A stretch of DNA of 64,000 nucleotides from Bryobacterales bacterium (GTDB lineage: Bacteria; Acidobacteriota; Terriglobia; Bryobacterales; Bryobacteraceae): positions 1-64,000 of the forward strand of contig JAFAQY010000118.1 of NCBI GenBank assembly GCA_019261985.1, in the 5' to 3' direction. The notes beneath the pieces were generated by a model. It searched no databases, was not told where the DNA came from, and saw only the letters and a program-made list of their open reading frames with translations. Within the stretch, counting starts at the first letter, position 1. Each line of letters opens with the position of its first letter. Positions 10,301 through 17,580 of this stretch are shown here, one piece after another. The position numbers and the translations under genes are program-made.

Positions 10301-11144
10301 CGCTAACCGTACCGGCGTCCGTAAAAGGCAGCCCGGCATTCAGCGCTTCGTTCACGAAATAATCGTAAGCGCTGCCATGGAGCTGGTTGGTGCCGGATTT
10401 CATCGTATAGTTGAAGTAGCCGCCGCCCGCTTGGCCATACTCGGCCGCGAAATTACTGGTTTGGATGGCGACTTCCTGAATCGCGTCCGCCCCGGCCTGA
10501 TTGATTTGGGTGATCTGCTTCCAAAGTCCGTTGCTCGCATCCTGGCCTTCGACGTTGATGGTTTGCGAACTGGAAGGCATGCCGTTGATGCGCATTGTGT
10601 TGTCGGTTGAGAAGTGCGTGCCCGGCAGCAGGTCCACCGAAGCCAACGGATTGCGAATGTTGCCTAGGCCGCTGGTGTTACCAAAACCGTATGGCGCTCC
10701 GCTCAACGTAAGAATTGGCAAATCGTCGAGTGACGTGGTAGCGATGTTATAGCTCACCTCGCCGCCTTCCGTCTTCAATAGCGGCGCGGCTTCGGTCACA
10801 GTGATGCTCTCTGTCGAAGCGCCGACCTCAAGCTTCGGGTCGACTCTGAGCGTACCCGCAACCTCTACAACCAAGCCGGTTCGCACGAATTTTTTGAACC
10901 CCATCACCGTTACCGTGAGATCGTAACTGCCGACAGGAAGTTGCGCGATGGTATAGTTGCCCGTTCCCGAGCTGGCGGCCGAATATACTGCGCCGGTTCC
11001 GACATTCTTCGCCTCTACCGCGGCATTGGCTACAACCGCGCCTGCCGGGTCGGTAATCGTGCCTGTAATGGTGCCGCGATCGGTTTGGCCGAACACCGGA
11101 AACACAATAGCGACAAGGCAAGCTGCTGCACACAAGGAGCGCAT
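7341..11144 (-). CDS. TonB-dependent receptor with carboxypeptidase-regulatory domain (Oar-like)
   Basis: A complete 1267-residue outer-membrane receptor. It has a signal peptide (1-20, ending VFGQ), a carboxypeptidase-regulatory-like beta domain (about 24-100, GTITGTITDPAGAVV), a plug region (about 110-235, including MRINGMPSSSQTINVEGQD and AAEYGQAGGGYFNYTMKSG), and a long barrel ending GQIVARFQF. The start is the ATG of MRSLCAAACL, because GGAGG lies 5 bp upstream; an ATG five codons earlier overlaps that site. The motif TCHCTFA and the last 40 residues closely resemble the partial receptor at the left edge, so the two are paralogues. A good sigma70-type promoter lies about 85-115 bp upstream. 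Placed upstream of the PQQ dehydrogenase, it may import that system's substrate or cofactor metal (inference). Confidence 0.93.
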   Translation of the reverse strand: MRSLCAAACLVAIVFPVFGQTDRGTITGTITDPAGAVVANAAVEAKNVGTGAVYSAASSGTGNYTIAQLPVGSYDLTVTVMGFKKFVRTGLVVEVAGTLRVDPKLEVGASTESITVTEAAPLLKTEGGEVSYNIATTSLDDLPILTLSGAPYGFGNTSGLGNIRNPLASVDLLPGTHFSTDNTMRINGMPSSSQTINVEGQDASNGLWKQITQINQAGADAIQEVAIQTSNFAAEYGQAGGGYFNYTMKSGTNQLHGSAYDYFVNEALNAGLPFTDAGTVSANKAGQHIRNALRQNDYGFTFGGPIVIPKVYNGHDRTFFFFNFEQFRQSNVNTNTIAIVPTAAERQGNFAADEAAFLGCHGPDPAGTLICPNQIFDPATRRLVNGAVVADPFPGNAIPANRMDPTALIIQGMFPQPNTPGLFNYTAPAYSDFRHTSIPSLKIDQVVSARMKIAGYYSATYTSSPQTNGFPQPFSTLIPQTSLAQTVRINLDETLTPTLLLHFGAGLLHTSNPQVGPFYDQAANNLFPQGAPFPGKNFPYLSGLDASSFLPAGFSGGGGFPTSNTGSFFEAPGQYDIKPTFNASATWVKGNHTFKLGASALFEGLPTLTTSRAQGEFEFSQIETANPWQLGQPFQNTAGSGFGYASFLLGAADGLQVGVPADSRLGMHSFALYLQDSWKVNRKLTLDLGLRWDYASLWHEQYGRMQNAAFGLPNTLLGGRLGTVQYEATCHCTFAPGYPYSIGPHLGVAYQITPKTVFRAGGAISYAAAADNAGLNVSVPDFLTLGTPAYGLPAAILKAGDPYAPGNVYGNPVLTWPNTFLNGPNFPAATASGVIPPGSPFISISPNSARLPRTFQWSIGFQRELTRNLVVEAAYVGNRGDWWTAPLLSGLNYNALTPQQLTSQYGLNVANPADAALLNTPISSPAVIQRFPYLANPNSVYPGFPSAEPLIAALVPYPQWFGGIPPFLGPPLGKTWYDSLQIKATKRFSHGLTANVAYTWEKELTNGVNSNTSYLTPDAPLINDVFNLGLAKQLSGFDLPQTLTIAFNYTTPKFSADSKALKALSWLVRDWSYSGLLRYQSGVLIRTPPSNNNLLANLGRGPANNPALWGGGTTFYNRVPGQPLFLVDPNSHFDPTTQLVLNPNAWVDAAPGQFGASAPYYNDFRWQRQPAESMGFGRIFPFGKEGRFRLQIRAEFQNVFNRLVYSLPADAVGIFGLPSTNPATPTARGNSFAGANGLLSGGFGYVNWVNGAGATPRSGQIVARFQF

Positions 11145-11733
11145 GTAACCTCCAAACAATGAGAAAGACAGCGTTTTAGAGACGCTGGTCTAGATCCTTC
11201 GAGGGACCCTGAAACACAATCGGTTGTAATTGTATACCGCTTGCATGCAAAGTGTCAATCGAGTTAATCAGGGGTGTGAAGATGCTCCAGAAACTTCGTA
11301 CAACCGGTGAGGCGACTAGAGAGCAAGACCCGCGTGGAAAGCAAACTCCAGCGCCGCTATGATGTGGCCGCGACTCCCCACCGCGGCTCCTCGACTCCGG
11401 TCAGCTCAGCGGTCCTGCCCGCCGGCAACTGCAACGCCAATACGATTCCATCAACCCAGTTGCATTAATGAAGCAGATCCATAGAATTACTCCGCCAGGT
11501 GCGTAACTCGGATGAGCGTAGACATCGTCGGACCACGCGCCCTCATTCGGTAACTTCCTTGATGACTCGGCGGGTAGCGTTCGGTAACCAGGAGAAATGA
11601 CTTGACACGGGGATGGAGCCTTGTGTGAAGATGCTCGGAAATAATGCCCCGGAATCCCTCCGTAGGAATGGGCAATCGCATGCCAGAGCACGGGCGCCGC
11701 GATGGTTTGGGCGGCAGCGCAGTGAAAGGCGTT
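11145..11733. other. Intergenic region between divergent genes
   Basis: About 600 bp separate the receptor gene from the dioxygenase gene. Apart from the two promoters described separately, I see nothing I can name. An open frame at 11401-11691 on the minus strand has no recognisable motif and no ribosome site. The segment may be a decayed gene, but nothing in it identifies one. Confidence 0.5.
11229..11258 (-). promoter_or_regulatory. Sigma70-like promoter for the TonB receptor gene
   Basis: On the minus strand a perfect -35 box TTGACA (11253-11258) is followed after 18 bp by TACAAT (11229-11234, five of six matches to the -10 consensus). An overlapping TATACA gives a 16-bp spacing. The predicted transcript start is about 75-80 bp before the receptor ATG at 11144, leaving an ordinary leader with a GGAGG ribosome site. 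Confidence 0.6.
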
Positions 11734-11742
11734 TGCTATAAT
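11734..11742 (+). promoter_or_regulatory. Extended -10 promoter before the mhqO-like gene
   Basis: TGCTATAAT is a perfect extended -10 element (TGnTATAAT). No convincing -35 box lies 16-18 bp upstream, which fits an extended -10 promoter. The start codon is 21 bp downstream of the box and is preceded by GGAGG, so the leader is very short. Confidence 0.5.
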
Positions 11743-11763
11743 TCCACGCGGAGGTAACGCACC

Positions 11764-12843
11764 ATGTCCCTAGTAACCGGGCTCCACCACATCACCGTAT
11801 GTGCGGGGGGCGCCCAGGAGGACGTCGATTTTCTTACCCAGGTGTTCGGACTGCGCCTGATCAAGCAGACCATTCTTTTTGACGGCCGCTATGCTCATTA
11901 TCATCTTTATTATGCGAATGCGAACGCCGAGCCCGGCTCCGTTTATACGACATTCCCGTATAACCGGGTGAAGGGCCGCCCCGGCTCGGGCCAGATTCAA
12001 GCTACCGCCTACACGATTCCCAACGGCGCGACTAAATTCTGGAAGGAGCATCTGGATCGCAACAAAATTCCGAATACCGGAATACAGGAGCGATTCGGCC
12101 AGAAGTTCATTCGCTTCACTCACCCGTCGGGGTTGCAACTGGAAGTGATTGAAGCAAAGGATGACCGCAAGCCGTGGAGCGCCGGGGAAGTTACTTCCGA
12201 TGTCGGGACGGGCGGCTTCTTTAGCCCCGTTTTGTCATTACGCGAAGTTGCCGAGACGGAGCGCTTCTTCTCGGATTGCTTCGGATTCCGGAAGACGGGC
12301 CAGGAAGGCAACTACATCCGAATGGAGATCGGCGAAGGTGGCGCCGCGCGAACCATCGAGTTCGTGCATGAGCCGCAGCGCCCATCCGGAAGCTGGACCT
12401 TCGGCGCGGGCACCGCGCACCACGTTGCATTGAATATTCCCAGCGATCAGGGCTTGACCGAACAGAAAGCCATTTACGAAGAACTGGGTTACACGGACTG
12501 CTCGGAGATAAAGGACCGCAACTATTTCCATTCGATTTACTGCCGCTGTCCCGGCGGTGTTTTGGTGGAATGCGCGGCAACCGCGGAAGGCGGCTTCGCG
12601 CGCGACGAACCCGCCGATCAGCTTGGCGAACAGCTTCTATTGCCGCCATGGTTCGAGGAAAAGCGCGCCGAGATCGTCGCCATGCTGGAGCCCATCACGA
12701 TTCCGGAATCGAATTTCCCGTTGAAGGTGGAACACGTGACAGTTCCGTCAGCCGTTCCCGGAGCCCAGCCGGCTGCCGAAACAGCGGGCGATGGCGGACC
12801 CTCGCGGCGCAAGGCTGTGTTCGTGAGCGGGGATCAAAAGTAA
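11764..12843 (+). CDS. mhqO: Ring-cleaving dioxygenase, MhqO-like, two VOC domains
   Basis: A 359-residue cytoplasmic enzyme built of two vicinal-oxygen-chelate modules (about 4-130 and 148-275). Likely metal ligands are His9 (TGLHHIT), His220 (GTAHHVALNI) and Glu269 (GGVLVECA), matching the His-His-Glu triad of extradiol dioxygenases. The Bacillus MhqO family opens hydroquinone-type rings during quinone detoxification. The start is supported by GGAGG 7 bp upstream. The tail (about 315-359) is Ala/Pro/Gly-rich and probably disordered. The next gene, 12 bp downstream, encodes an MhqD-like hydrolase, so the pair resembles part of mhqNOD. No nitroreductase (mhqN) or MarR-type regulator gene is present in the window. 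Confidence 0.85.
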   Translation: MSLVTGLHHITVCAGGAQEDVDFLTQVFGLRLIKQTILFDGRYAHYHLYYANANAEPGSVYTTFPYNRVKGRPGSGQIQATAYTIPNGATKFWKEHLDRNKIPNTGIQERFGQKFIRFTHPSGLQLEVIEAKDDRKPWSAGEVTSDVGTGGFFSPVLSLREVAETERFFSDCFGFRKTGQEGNYIRMEIGEGGAARTIEFVHEPQRPSGSWTFGAGTAHHVALNIPSDQGLTEQKAIYEELGYTDCSEIKDRNYFHSIYCRCPGGVLVECAATAEGGFARDEPADQLGEQLLLPPWFEEKRAEIVAMLEPITIPESNFPLKVEHVTVPSAVPGAQPAAETAGDGGPSRRKAVFVSGDQK

Positions 12844-12844
12844 G

Positions 12845-12858
12845 CAAGCGCTAGCTTG
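12845..12858. repeat. Short palindrome containing a start codon (CAAGC-GCTA-GCTTG)
   Basis: CAAGCGCTAGCTTG is a 5-bp inverted repeat with a GCTA centre, followed by TCC as in the longer GGACAAGCTTGTCC copies at 14714, 28769 and 43011. The TTG at its right arm is the only usable start codon of the following hydrolase gene. Confidence 0.5.
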
Positions 12859-13509
12859 TCCTATTTACTTGAGGTTGGACGGCGTCGAGGAGAGGCTCGC
12901 CTGGCCGGCGTGCTGTTGCACGGCCGCGGCATTACGCCAGAAGGCAAAGTCGACCTCGCGGCCCGCCTCGGTCACCTGGAAGGCATTCGCTGGATTGTTC
13001 CAGGCGGTGACATTCGAAGCTGGTACCCCAACCGCTTCTGGGACCCGGTGGAATCGAACGAGCCCTACCTCACTCAGGCCGTTGACTTGTGCCATGAGGC
13101 GTTGATCGAGGCAAGCGAGGACGGCCGCTTGGCGCCGGAGAAACTCGCAGTCGCCGGCTTCTCGCAAGGGGCGTGCATCGCTTTAGAGTATGGGTTGCGG
13201 CATCCGGGCTGTTGCCGGATGTTGATCGTGTTGACCGGAGGCCTCATGGGTCCTCCAGGAACGGCTTGGCGCACAGCCGGCGATAAGTCGCTGCACGGCG
13301 TCCGGGTTTTCCTGACCGGCAGCGACGCCGATGAATGGATTCCAGAGAGTAATACTCGTGAGAGTGCGCGTGTTCTGGAAAAGCTTGGCGCAGAAGTCAT
13401 TCTTCGGATTTATAAGGGTCGCCCACACATCGTTTGCGATGAGGAATTAGCGGAAGTGCGGGCCTTCTTGGGGCACGCGCTGACGCAGCATTTTCTAATT
13501 CAAGAATGA
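12856..13509 (+). CDS. mhqD: Phospholipase/carboxylesterase-family serine hydrolase, MhqD-like
   Basis: A 217-residue alpha/beta hydrolase. The nucleophile is Ser103 in GFSQG; the acid is Asp157 or Asp159 (GSDADEW) and the base His191 (GRPHIV). HGRG at 22-25 is the oxyanion-side loop. Size and motifs match the phospholipase/carboxylesterase family that includes MhqD, which accompanies the ring-cleaving dioxygenase MhqO. The start is unusual: a stop codon lies five codons upstream in frame, and the only start candidate is TTG at 12856, inside a short palindrome and without a clear ribosome site. Translation may be coupled to the dioxygenase gene ending 12 bp earlier. Confidence 0.8.
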   Translation: MSYLLEVGRRRGEARLAGVLLHGRGITPEGKVDLAARLGHLEGIRWIVPGGDIRSWYPNRFWDPVESNEPYLTQAVDLCHEALIEASEDGRLAPEKLAVAGFSQGACIALEYGLRHPGCCRMLIVLTGGLMGPPGTAWRTAGDKSLHGVRVFLTGSDADEWIPESNTRESARVLEKLGAEVILRIYKGRPHIVCDEELAEVRAFLGHALTQHFLIQE

Positions 13510-14014
13510 TCCTGAAATCGGGTTCCGTTTCCAATACAAGATGATGCTCACCGATGCTGATCCCGCTGGGCGGTGTCGACTTCCACTCGGCGGCCACTTT
13601 TCGGTCGCGTATGCTCCGCCGTAAGTTGTACAGATGCGCCGACCGAGATCTTCGCCAGGCGCGCGTATTCGGCCTTGCCGAACTGCTCGCGCTCGCGCTT
13701 CAAAATGCGCACCGTGGCCGGCCCGCTGAACCAGCCGTGGGCTCGACCCACCTCCGCCAACAGCTCAATATGCCGCCGTGTGTACTTGCTCGGAAAGCGC
13801 CTCCACCGATACGCCTTGGCGGCCACCACTCCGCCCGGGCGGTACTTGCGGATTAACCGCGTCACCTGCGGCAAACTCGGAGAAATTCGCGGATCTGGTC
13901 TTGGGTGAGCACCTCTGCTTCTGCATGCGTATTTGCATCCGGCTGCCGATCGTCTCGCCCTCTCATATTTTCAGGATCATCTTGTGTTGGAATCAACCCC
14001 TTTCAAGATCATCT
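13504..14014 (-). mobile_element. Decayed insertion element with imperfect inverted ends
   Basis: A transposase remnant (13548-13912) is bounded by related inverted sequences. The left end (13504-13540) and the reverse complement of the right end (13981-14014) both read roughly GATGATCYTGAAA, then GGGTT, TTCCAA and ACAAG. A third related piece, TTTCAGGATCATCTTGT, lies at about 13969-13985. I counted matches by eye, so the identity is approximate. The element lies between the hydrolase and recO genes and is about 510 bp, far too short for an intact element of this kind. Confidence 0.45.
13548..13912 (-). pseudogene. Remnant of an integrase-core (IS481/IS3-like) transposase
   Basis: The minus strand starts with LTQDQIREFLRVCRR, then reaches a stop. 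In the next frame it continues with VTRLIRKYRPGG, RFPSKYTRRHIELLAEVGRA, SGPATVRILKRE and KAEYARLAKIS. These pieces match, in order, the N-terminal helix-turn-helix part of a widespread integrase-type transposase. About 45 codons between the first two are missing. Beyond ARLAKIS the frame drifts; VEVDT may be the start of the DDE domain, the rest of which is absent. The gene is clearly inactive. Confidence 0.7.
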
Positions 14015-14078
14015 GGTTCCGGACAATTCTCTCGGCTGCAACTGCTCCGCGTGTTAACGTAGTAATTGCGCCGATTCT

Positions 14079-14714
14079 ATGCCCGCGCGGGTCAGCGAGA
14101 CGTTCGTCCTGCGCACTTATCCCTTCCGGGAGGCGGACTTGATCGTCAGCTTTTTTACCCGCGATCAAGGGAAATTGCGAGGAGTAGCGCGACGCGCGCG
14201 GCGGCCTAAGAGTCCCTTCGGCTCCGGCCTGGAGCGGCTGTCCCACGTCCGGATGGCCTACTTTGAGCGAGAAAACGCCGAGTTGGTTAACCTGTCGGGC
14301 TGCGAACTGGTGGAATCGCAATTCGGTTTGCAGTCCGATTACTCAAGAGCAGTCGCGCTGGATTATTTTACGGAGATCACAGAACAGTTGCTTCCGCCGC
14401 ACGAACCGAACGAAAGATTTTTTCGCCTGCTTGCGTCCGTGCTGGACCATTTGCGCTCAGGCGGCGAGGTGTGGAGCGGGGTGGCCTATTTCAGCCTGTG
14501 GGCCGTCCGGCTGGCGGGGGTGTTCCCGGAGCTGCGGGTGAGCCACGAGTCGGCCGAGATCGCGGAAGAGATGTTTAAAACTCCGCTGAAATCGCTGTCA
14601 CCGCGCGTATGGAGCAAGGCGACTGCCTCGGATCTGCGGCGGCAGCTGGTGCGGACGATGGAACATCACGTAGAAAGAAGATTCTTAACTGTGCCTTTGC
14701 TGGAGGCGCTGTAG
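14079..14714 (+). CDS. recO: DNA repair protein RecO
   Basis: A 211-residue protein with the RecO N-terminal OB fold (ETFVLRTYPFREADLIVSFF, then TRDQGKLRGVARRARRPKS) and a helical C-terminal part. RecO anneals single strands and helps load RecA with RecR. It is shorter than many RecO proteins (about 240). The cysteine zinc motif found in many members is absent: only one cysteine is visible (SGCELVES), and the place where it should fall reads LAGVFPELRVSHESAEIAEE. The stop codon overlaps the palindrome that precedes glyQ. Confidence 0.88.
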   Translation: MPARVSETFVLRTYPFREADLIVSFFTRDQGKLRGVARRARRPKSPFGSGLERLSHVRMAYFERENAELVNLSGCELVESQFGLQSDYSRAVALDYFTEITEQLLPPHEPNERFFRLLASVLDHLRSGGEVWSGVAYFSLWAVRLAGVFPELRVSHESAEIAEEMFKTPLKSLSPRVWSKATASDLRRQLVRTMEHHVERRFLTVPLLEAL

Positions 14715-14733
14715 GACAAGCTTAAGCTTGTCC
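14714..14733. repeat. Perfect 20-bp palindrome GGACAAGCTTAAGCTTGTCC
   Basis: A perfect inverted repeat between recO and glyQ, starting on the last base of the recO stop codon and ending 7 bp before the glyQ ATG. The same core recurs at 28769-28910 (array), 12845 and 43011. It displaces any ribosome site of glyQ. Confidence 0.75.
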
Positions 14734-14740
14734 AACTGCT

Positions 14741-15643
14741 ATGGACACCTTTCAAGACACCGTTTTCAAATTGAAGCGCTACTGGGCCGATCGCGGCGCG
14801 ATCATTCAAGAACCCTATGACGTGGAAGTGGGCGCGGGAACCATGTGCCCGGAGACATTTTTGCGCGTGCTCGGGCCCAAGCCGTATCGTGTGGCCTACG
14901 TGCAGCCGAGCCGCCGTCCCGCGGATGGCCGCTACGGCGAAAACCCGAATCGTCTTTATAAACACCAGCAGTTGCAGGTGATTCTGAAGCCTTCGCCGGA
15001 GGACGTGCTCGACCAATATTTGGGCAGCCTGGCGGCGATCGGCATCGATCTATCGAAGCACGACATCAAGTTCGAAGAGGACAACTGGGAGTCGCCGACG
15101 CTTGGCGCTTGGGGCATCGGATGGCAAGTGATGCTGGACGGCCTGGAGATTACGCAATTCACGTATTTCCAGCAGTGCGGCGGATTGGATCTGGATCTGG
15201 TTCCCGCGGAGATCACCTATGGACTGGAGCGCATCGTGGCGTTCCTGCAAGGCGTCGACAGCGTGTACGAAATCGAGTGGGCGCCGGGCTTTAAATACGC
15301 GGACGTGCGGTTTGCCGACGAATTACAGTTTTCCATTTACAACTTCGAAATGGCGAATGTGGACCGGCTGTGGCGGCTGCTGTCGGAGTATGAGGCCGAA
15401 TGCAAGGAACTTTTGAAGGCGTACGAGAAGTATCCGGACAAGCAGCGGTTTCCGGTCCTGCCCGCTTACGACCAGGTGCTGAAGTGCTCTCACGTGTTTA
15501 ATCTGCTGGATGCCCGTGGAGCGATTTCGGTCACCGAGCGGGTGGGCGTGATTAAGCGCGTGCGCGATTTGGCGGTGGGGACGGCGCGGCTGTGGATGGA
15601 GCAGCAGCAACTAGCGCAGGAGCCGGAGGAGGCCGCCGCGTGA
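14741..15643 (+). CDS. glyQ: Glycyl-tRNA synthetase alpha subunit
   Basis: A 300-residue catalytic subunit of the bacterial (alpha-beta)2 glycyl-tRNA synthetase. Characteristic segments are [76 protein letters not shown] and the [13 protein letters not shown] block. It activates glycine with ATP and charges tRNA-Gly together with GlyS. The length is normal. The stop codon overlaps the GlyS start (GTGA), so the two subunits are translationally coupled. Confidence 0.97.
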   Translation: MDTFQDTVFKLKRYWADRGAIIQEPYDVEVGAGTMCPETFLRVLGPKPYRVAYVQPSRRPADGRYGENPNRLYKHQQLQVILKPSPEDVLDQYLGSLAAIGIDLSKHDIKFEEDNWESPTLGAWGIGWQVMLDGLEITQFTYFQQCGGLDLDLVPAEITYGLERIVAFLQGVDSVYEIEWAPGFKYADVRFADELQFSIYNFEMANVDRLWRLLSEYEAECKELLKAYEKYPDKQRFPVLPAYDQVLKCSHVFNLLDARGAISVTERVGVIKRVRDLAVGTARLWMEQQQLAQEPEEAAA

Positions 15644-17580
15644 ATTTCCTGCTTGAAATCGGTACAGAAGAAATCCCGCACTGGATGATTCCAAGGGCCG
15701 TGGAGGACATTCCGGCCACCGGCTCGCCTTGGACTGGCGCTCAGGTTGAAGCCACTCCGCGGAGGCTGGTAGTACTTGCTGATCTTCCTGAGAGGCAAGC
15801 GGACGACGTCTTTGAACACCAAGGGCCGCCAGTGTCAGCGGGTCAGAATGCCGTACAGGGCTTTGCAAAGAAGTACGGAGTTAGCGTCGACCAGCTACGG
15901 CAGGTGGAAACGGCTAAAGGCCCATATTTCCAGTACCGCGAAGTCGTGCCGGGCCGGCCTTTCATTGAAGTCCTTGTTGAATTGATCCCGGATCTAATTC
16001 GAAACATCTATTGGCCGAAGACGATGTACTGGACCGGGGGAAAAGCCGGCCCCCGTTTTATCCGGCCCATCCGCTGGATCGTCGCGCTGCTTGGCGGTGA
16101 CGTCATTCCGTTCGAAATCGCGGGCGTCAAGAGCGGCAACCTAACCCAAGGGCACCGTATTCTCGGCTCGTCTTCCATCCCGGTGACTACGGCCAATTAC
16201 GAAAGCGAGCTTCGAAAAAACTTCGTCATACTCTCCGCCCACCAACGGCGCGAAAAGATCGTGACGGAAGCCGTGCAACTCGGGGCAAAGATCGATCCCG
16301 ATCTGCTCGAAACGCTGACTTATACTACCGAGTACCCAACCGCTATTCGCGGCGATTTCGATCGCGGCTACCTCGAACTGCCCGCCGAAGTGCTTACGAC
16401 GGTGATGAAGCATCATCAAAAATATTTCGCCGTGGAATCAGGGCCCGGCGTGTTGGCGCCGCATTTCGTGGCTGTGATGAACACGAGCGGGGATCCCGAG
16501 GGCTTAGTAAAGAAAGGCAACGAACGAGTCCTGCGCGCGCGTTTTAACGACGCCCGCTTCTTCTGGGATGTCGATCAACAGAAAAAGCTCGCTGACCGAA
16601 TCGAGGATCTGGCGCACGTCACATTTCAGGCGAAGCTCGGTTCGTACAAAGAAAAGACGGAGCGAGTCGCCGCGCTGGTGAAGGAATTGGGAGGCAATGA
16701 GCACGCGCAGCGTGCAGCGCTGCTGTGCAAATGCGACTTGACCACGGAAATGGTCAAGGAGTTCACGGATCTGCAAGGCATCGTCGGCGGGCTGTATGCG
16801 AAGGCACAAGGGGAAGCGGAGCCGGTCTGGCGAGCGATTTACGAACACTATCAACCGGTGAGCATGGAGGATTCGATTCCCGCCACGGCGGAGGGTCAAA
16901 TCGTCGCACTCGCGGATAAGCTGGATACACTTCGCGGATGCTTCGCGGTGGGGCTGGCGCCGACAGGCTCCAAGGATCCTTTCGCTCTGCGCCGCGCCGC
17001 TCAAGGCGTGGTGAAAATCCTGGCCGAAGCGAGGCTGGAATATAGGCTCGATGAGCTGTTCTCGGGTGCGCTGCGGGAATTTTTGCTCGAACGGATGCAG
17101 TATTATTTCCGCGAAGTCCGCGGTTACAAATACGACGAAGTGAATGCGGTGTTCGCGGCCGGCACCGGCACTCTTGCCGACGTTCAGGACCGCCTCGCCG
17201 CGCTTGCCGCGATCCGGCCAACGGAGAACTTCGAGCCACTCGCTGCAAGCTGCAAGCGAATCCGTAATATTTTGAAGCAGGCCGAATTTCACGCGAACGG
17301 CGCGGCTGTGAAATCTGAGCTGTTGGAAGCGGGCCCGGAACGCGATCTCGCGGATCGGCTATCCGGTTTCGTGCGCGCCGGCGAAACCGATTATTTCAAG
17401 CGCTTGGTCGCAATCGCAACCTTTCGGCCTCAAGTGGATCTGTTTTTCGATAAAGTTCTGGTGAACGCGCAAGATCCAAACGTGCGCACGAACCGGCTCA
17501 CGCTTTTGAGCACCCTGCTCAGGGAGTTCTCGACGATCGCGGACTTCTCAGAAATCGTTACTTCAGGAGATATGAAATGA
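15640..17580 (+). CDS. glyS: Glycyl-tRNA synthetase beta subunit
   Basis: A 646-residue beta subunit that recognises tRNA-Gly. I take the GTG at 15640, which overlaps the glyQ stop as GTGA, because the protein then begins [18 protein letters not shown], the normal family N-terminus, with GGAGG about 9 bp upstream. The open frame extends 16 codons further up, but that part only reads through the glyQ tail. Typical segments: [44 protein letters not shown], and a C-terminal anticodon-binding-like part. The stop overlaps the ppdK start as ATGA. Confidence 0.96.
   Translation: MNFLLEIGTEEIPHWMIPRAVEDIPATGSPWTGAQVEATPRRLVVLADLPERQADDVFEHQGPPVSAGQNAVQGFAKKYGVSVDQLRQVETAKGPYFQYREVVPGRPFIEVLVELIPDLIRNIYWPKTMYWTGGKAGPRFIRPIRWIVALLGGDVIPFEIAGVKSGNLTQGHRILGSSSIPVTTANYESELRKNFVILSAHQRREKIVTEAVQLGAKIDPDLLETLTYTTEYPTAIRGDFDRGYLELPAEVLTTVMKHHQKYFAVESGPGVLAPHFVAVMNTSGDPEGLVKKGNERVLRARFNDARFFWDVDQQKKLADRIEDLAHVTFQAKLGSYKEKTERVAALVKELGGNEHAQRAALLCKCDLTTEMVKEFTDLQGIVGGLYAKAQGEAEPVWRAIYEHYQPVSMEDSIPATAEGQIVALADKLDTLRGCFAVGLAPTGSKDPFALRRAAQGVVKILAEARLEYRLDELFSGALREFLLERMQYYFREVRGYKYDEVNAVFAAGTGTLADVQDRLAALAAIRPTENFEPLAASCKRIRNILKQAEFHANGAAVKSELLEAGPERDLADRLSGFVRAGETDYFKRLVAIATFRPQVDLFFDKVLVNAQDPNVRTNRLTLLSTLLREFSTIADFSEIVTSGDMK

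Noticed and set aside
9369-10610. Long plus-strand open frame of 413 codons
   Set aside because: It lies antisense within the TonB-receptor gene, has Arg-rich composition without motifs, and no ribosome site; it is a by-product of high GC.
11401-11691. Minus-strand open frame in the receptor-dioxygenase gap
   Set aside because: Cys/Ser/Pro-rich sequence with no recognisable motif, no ribosome site and no promoter placed before it.
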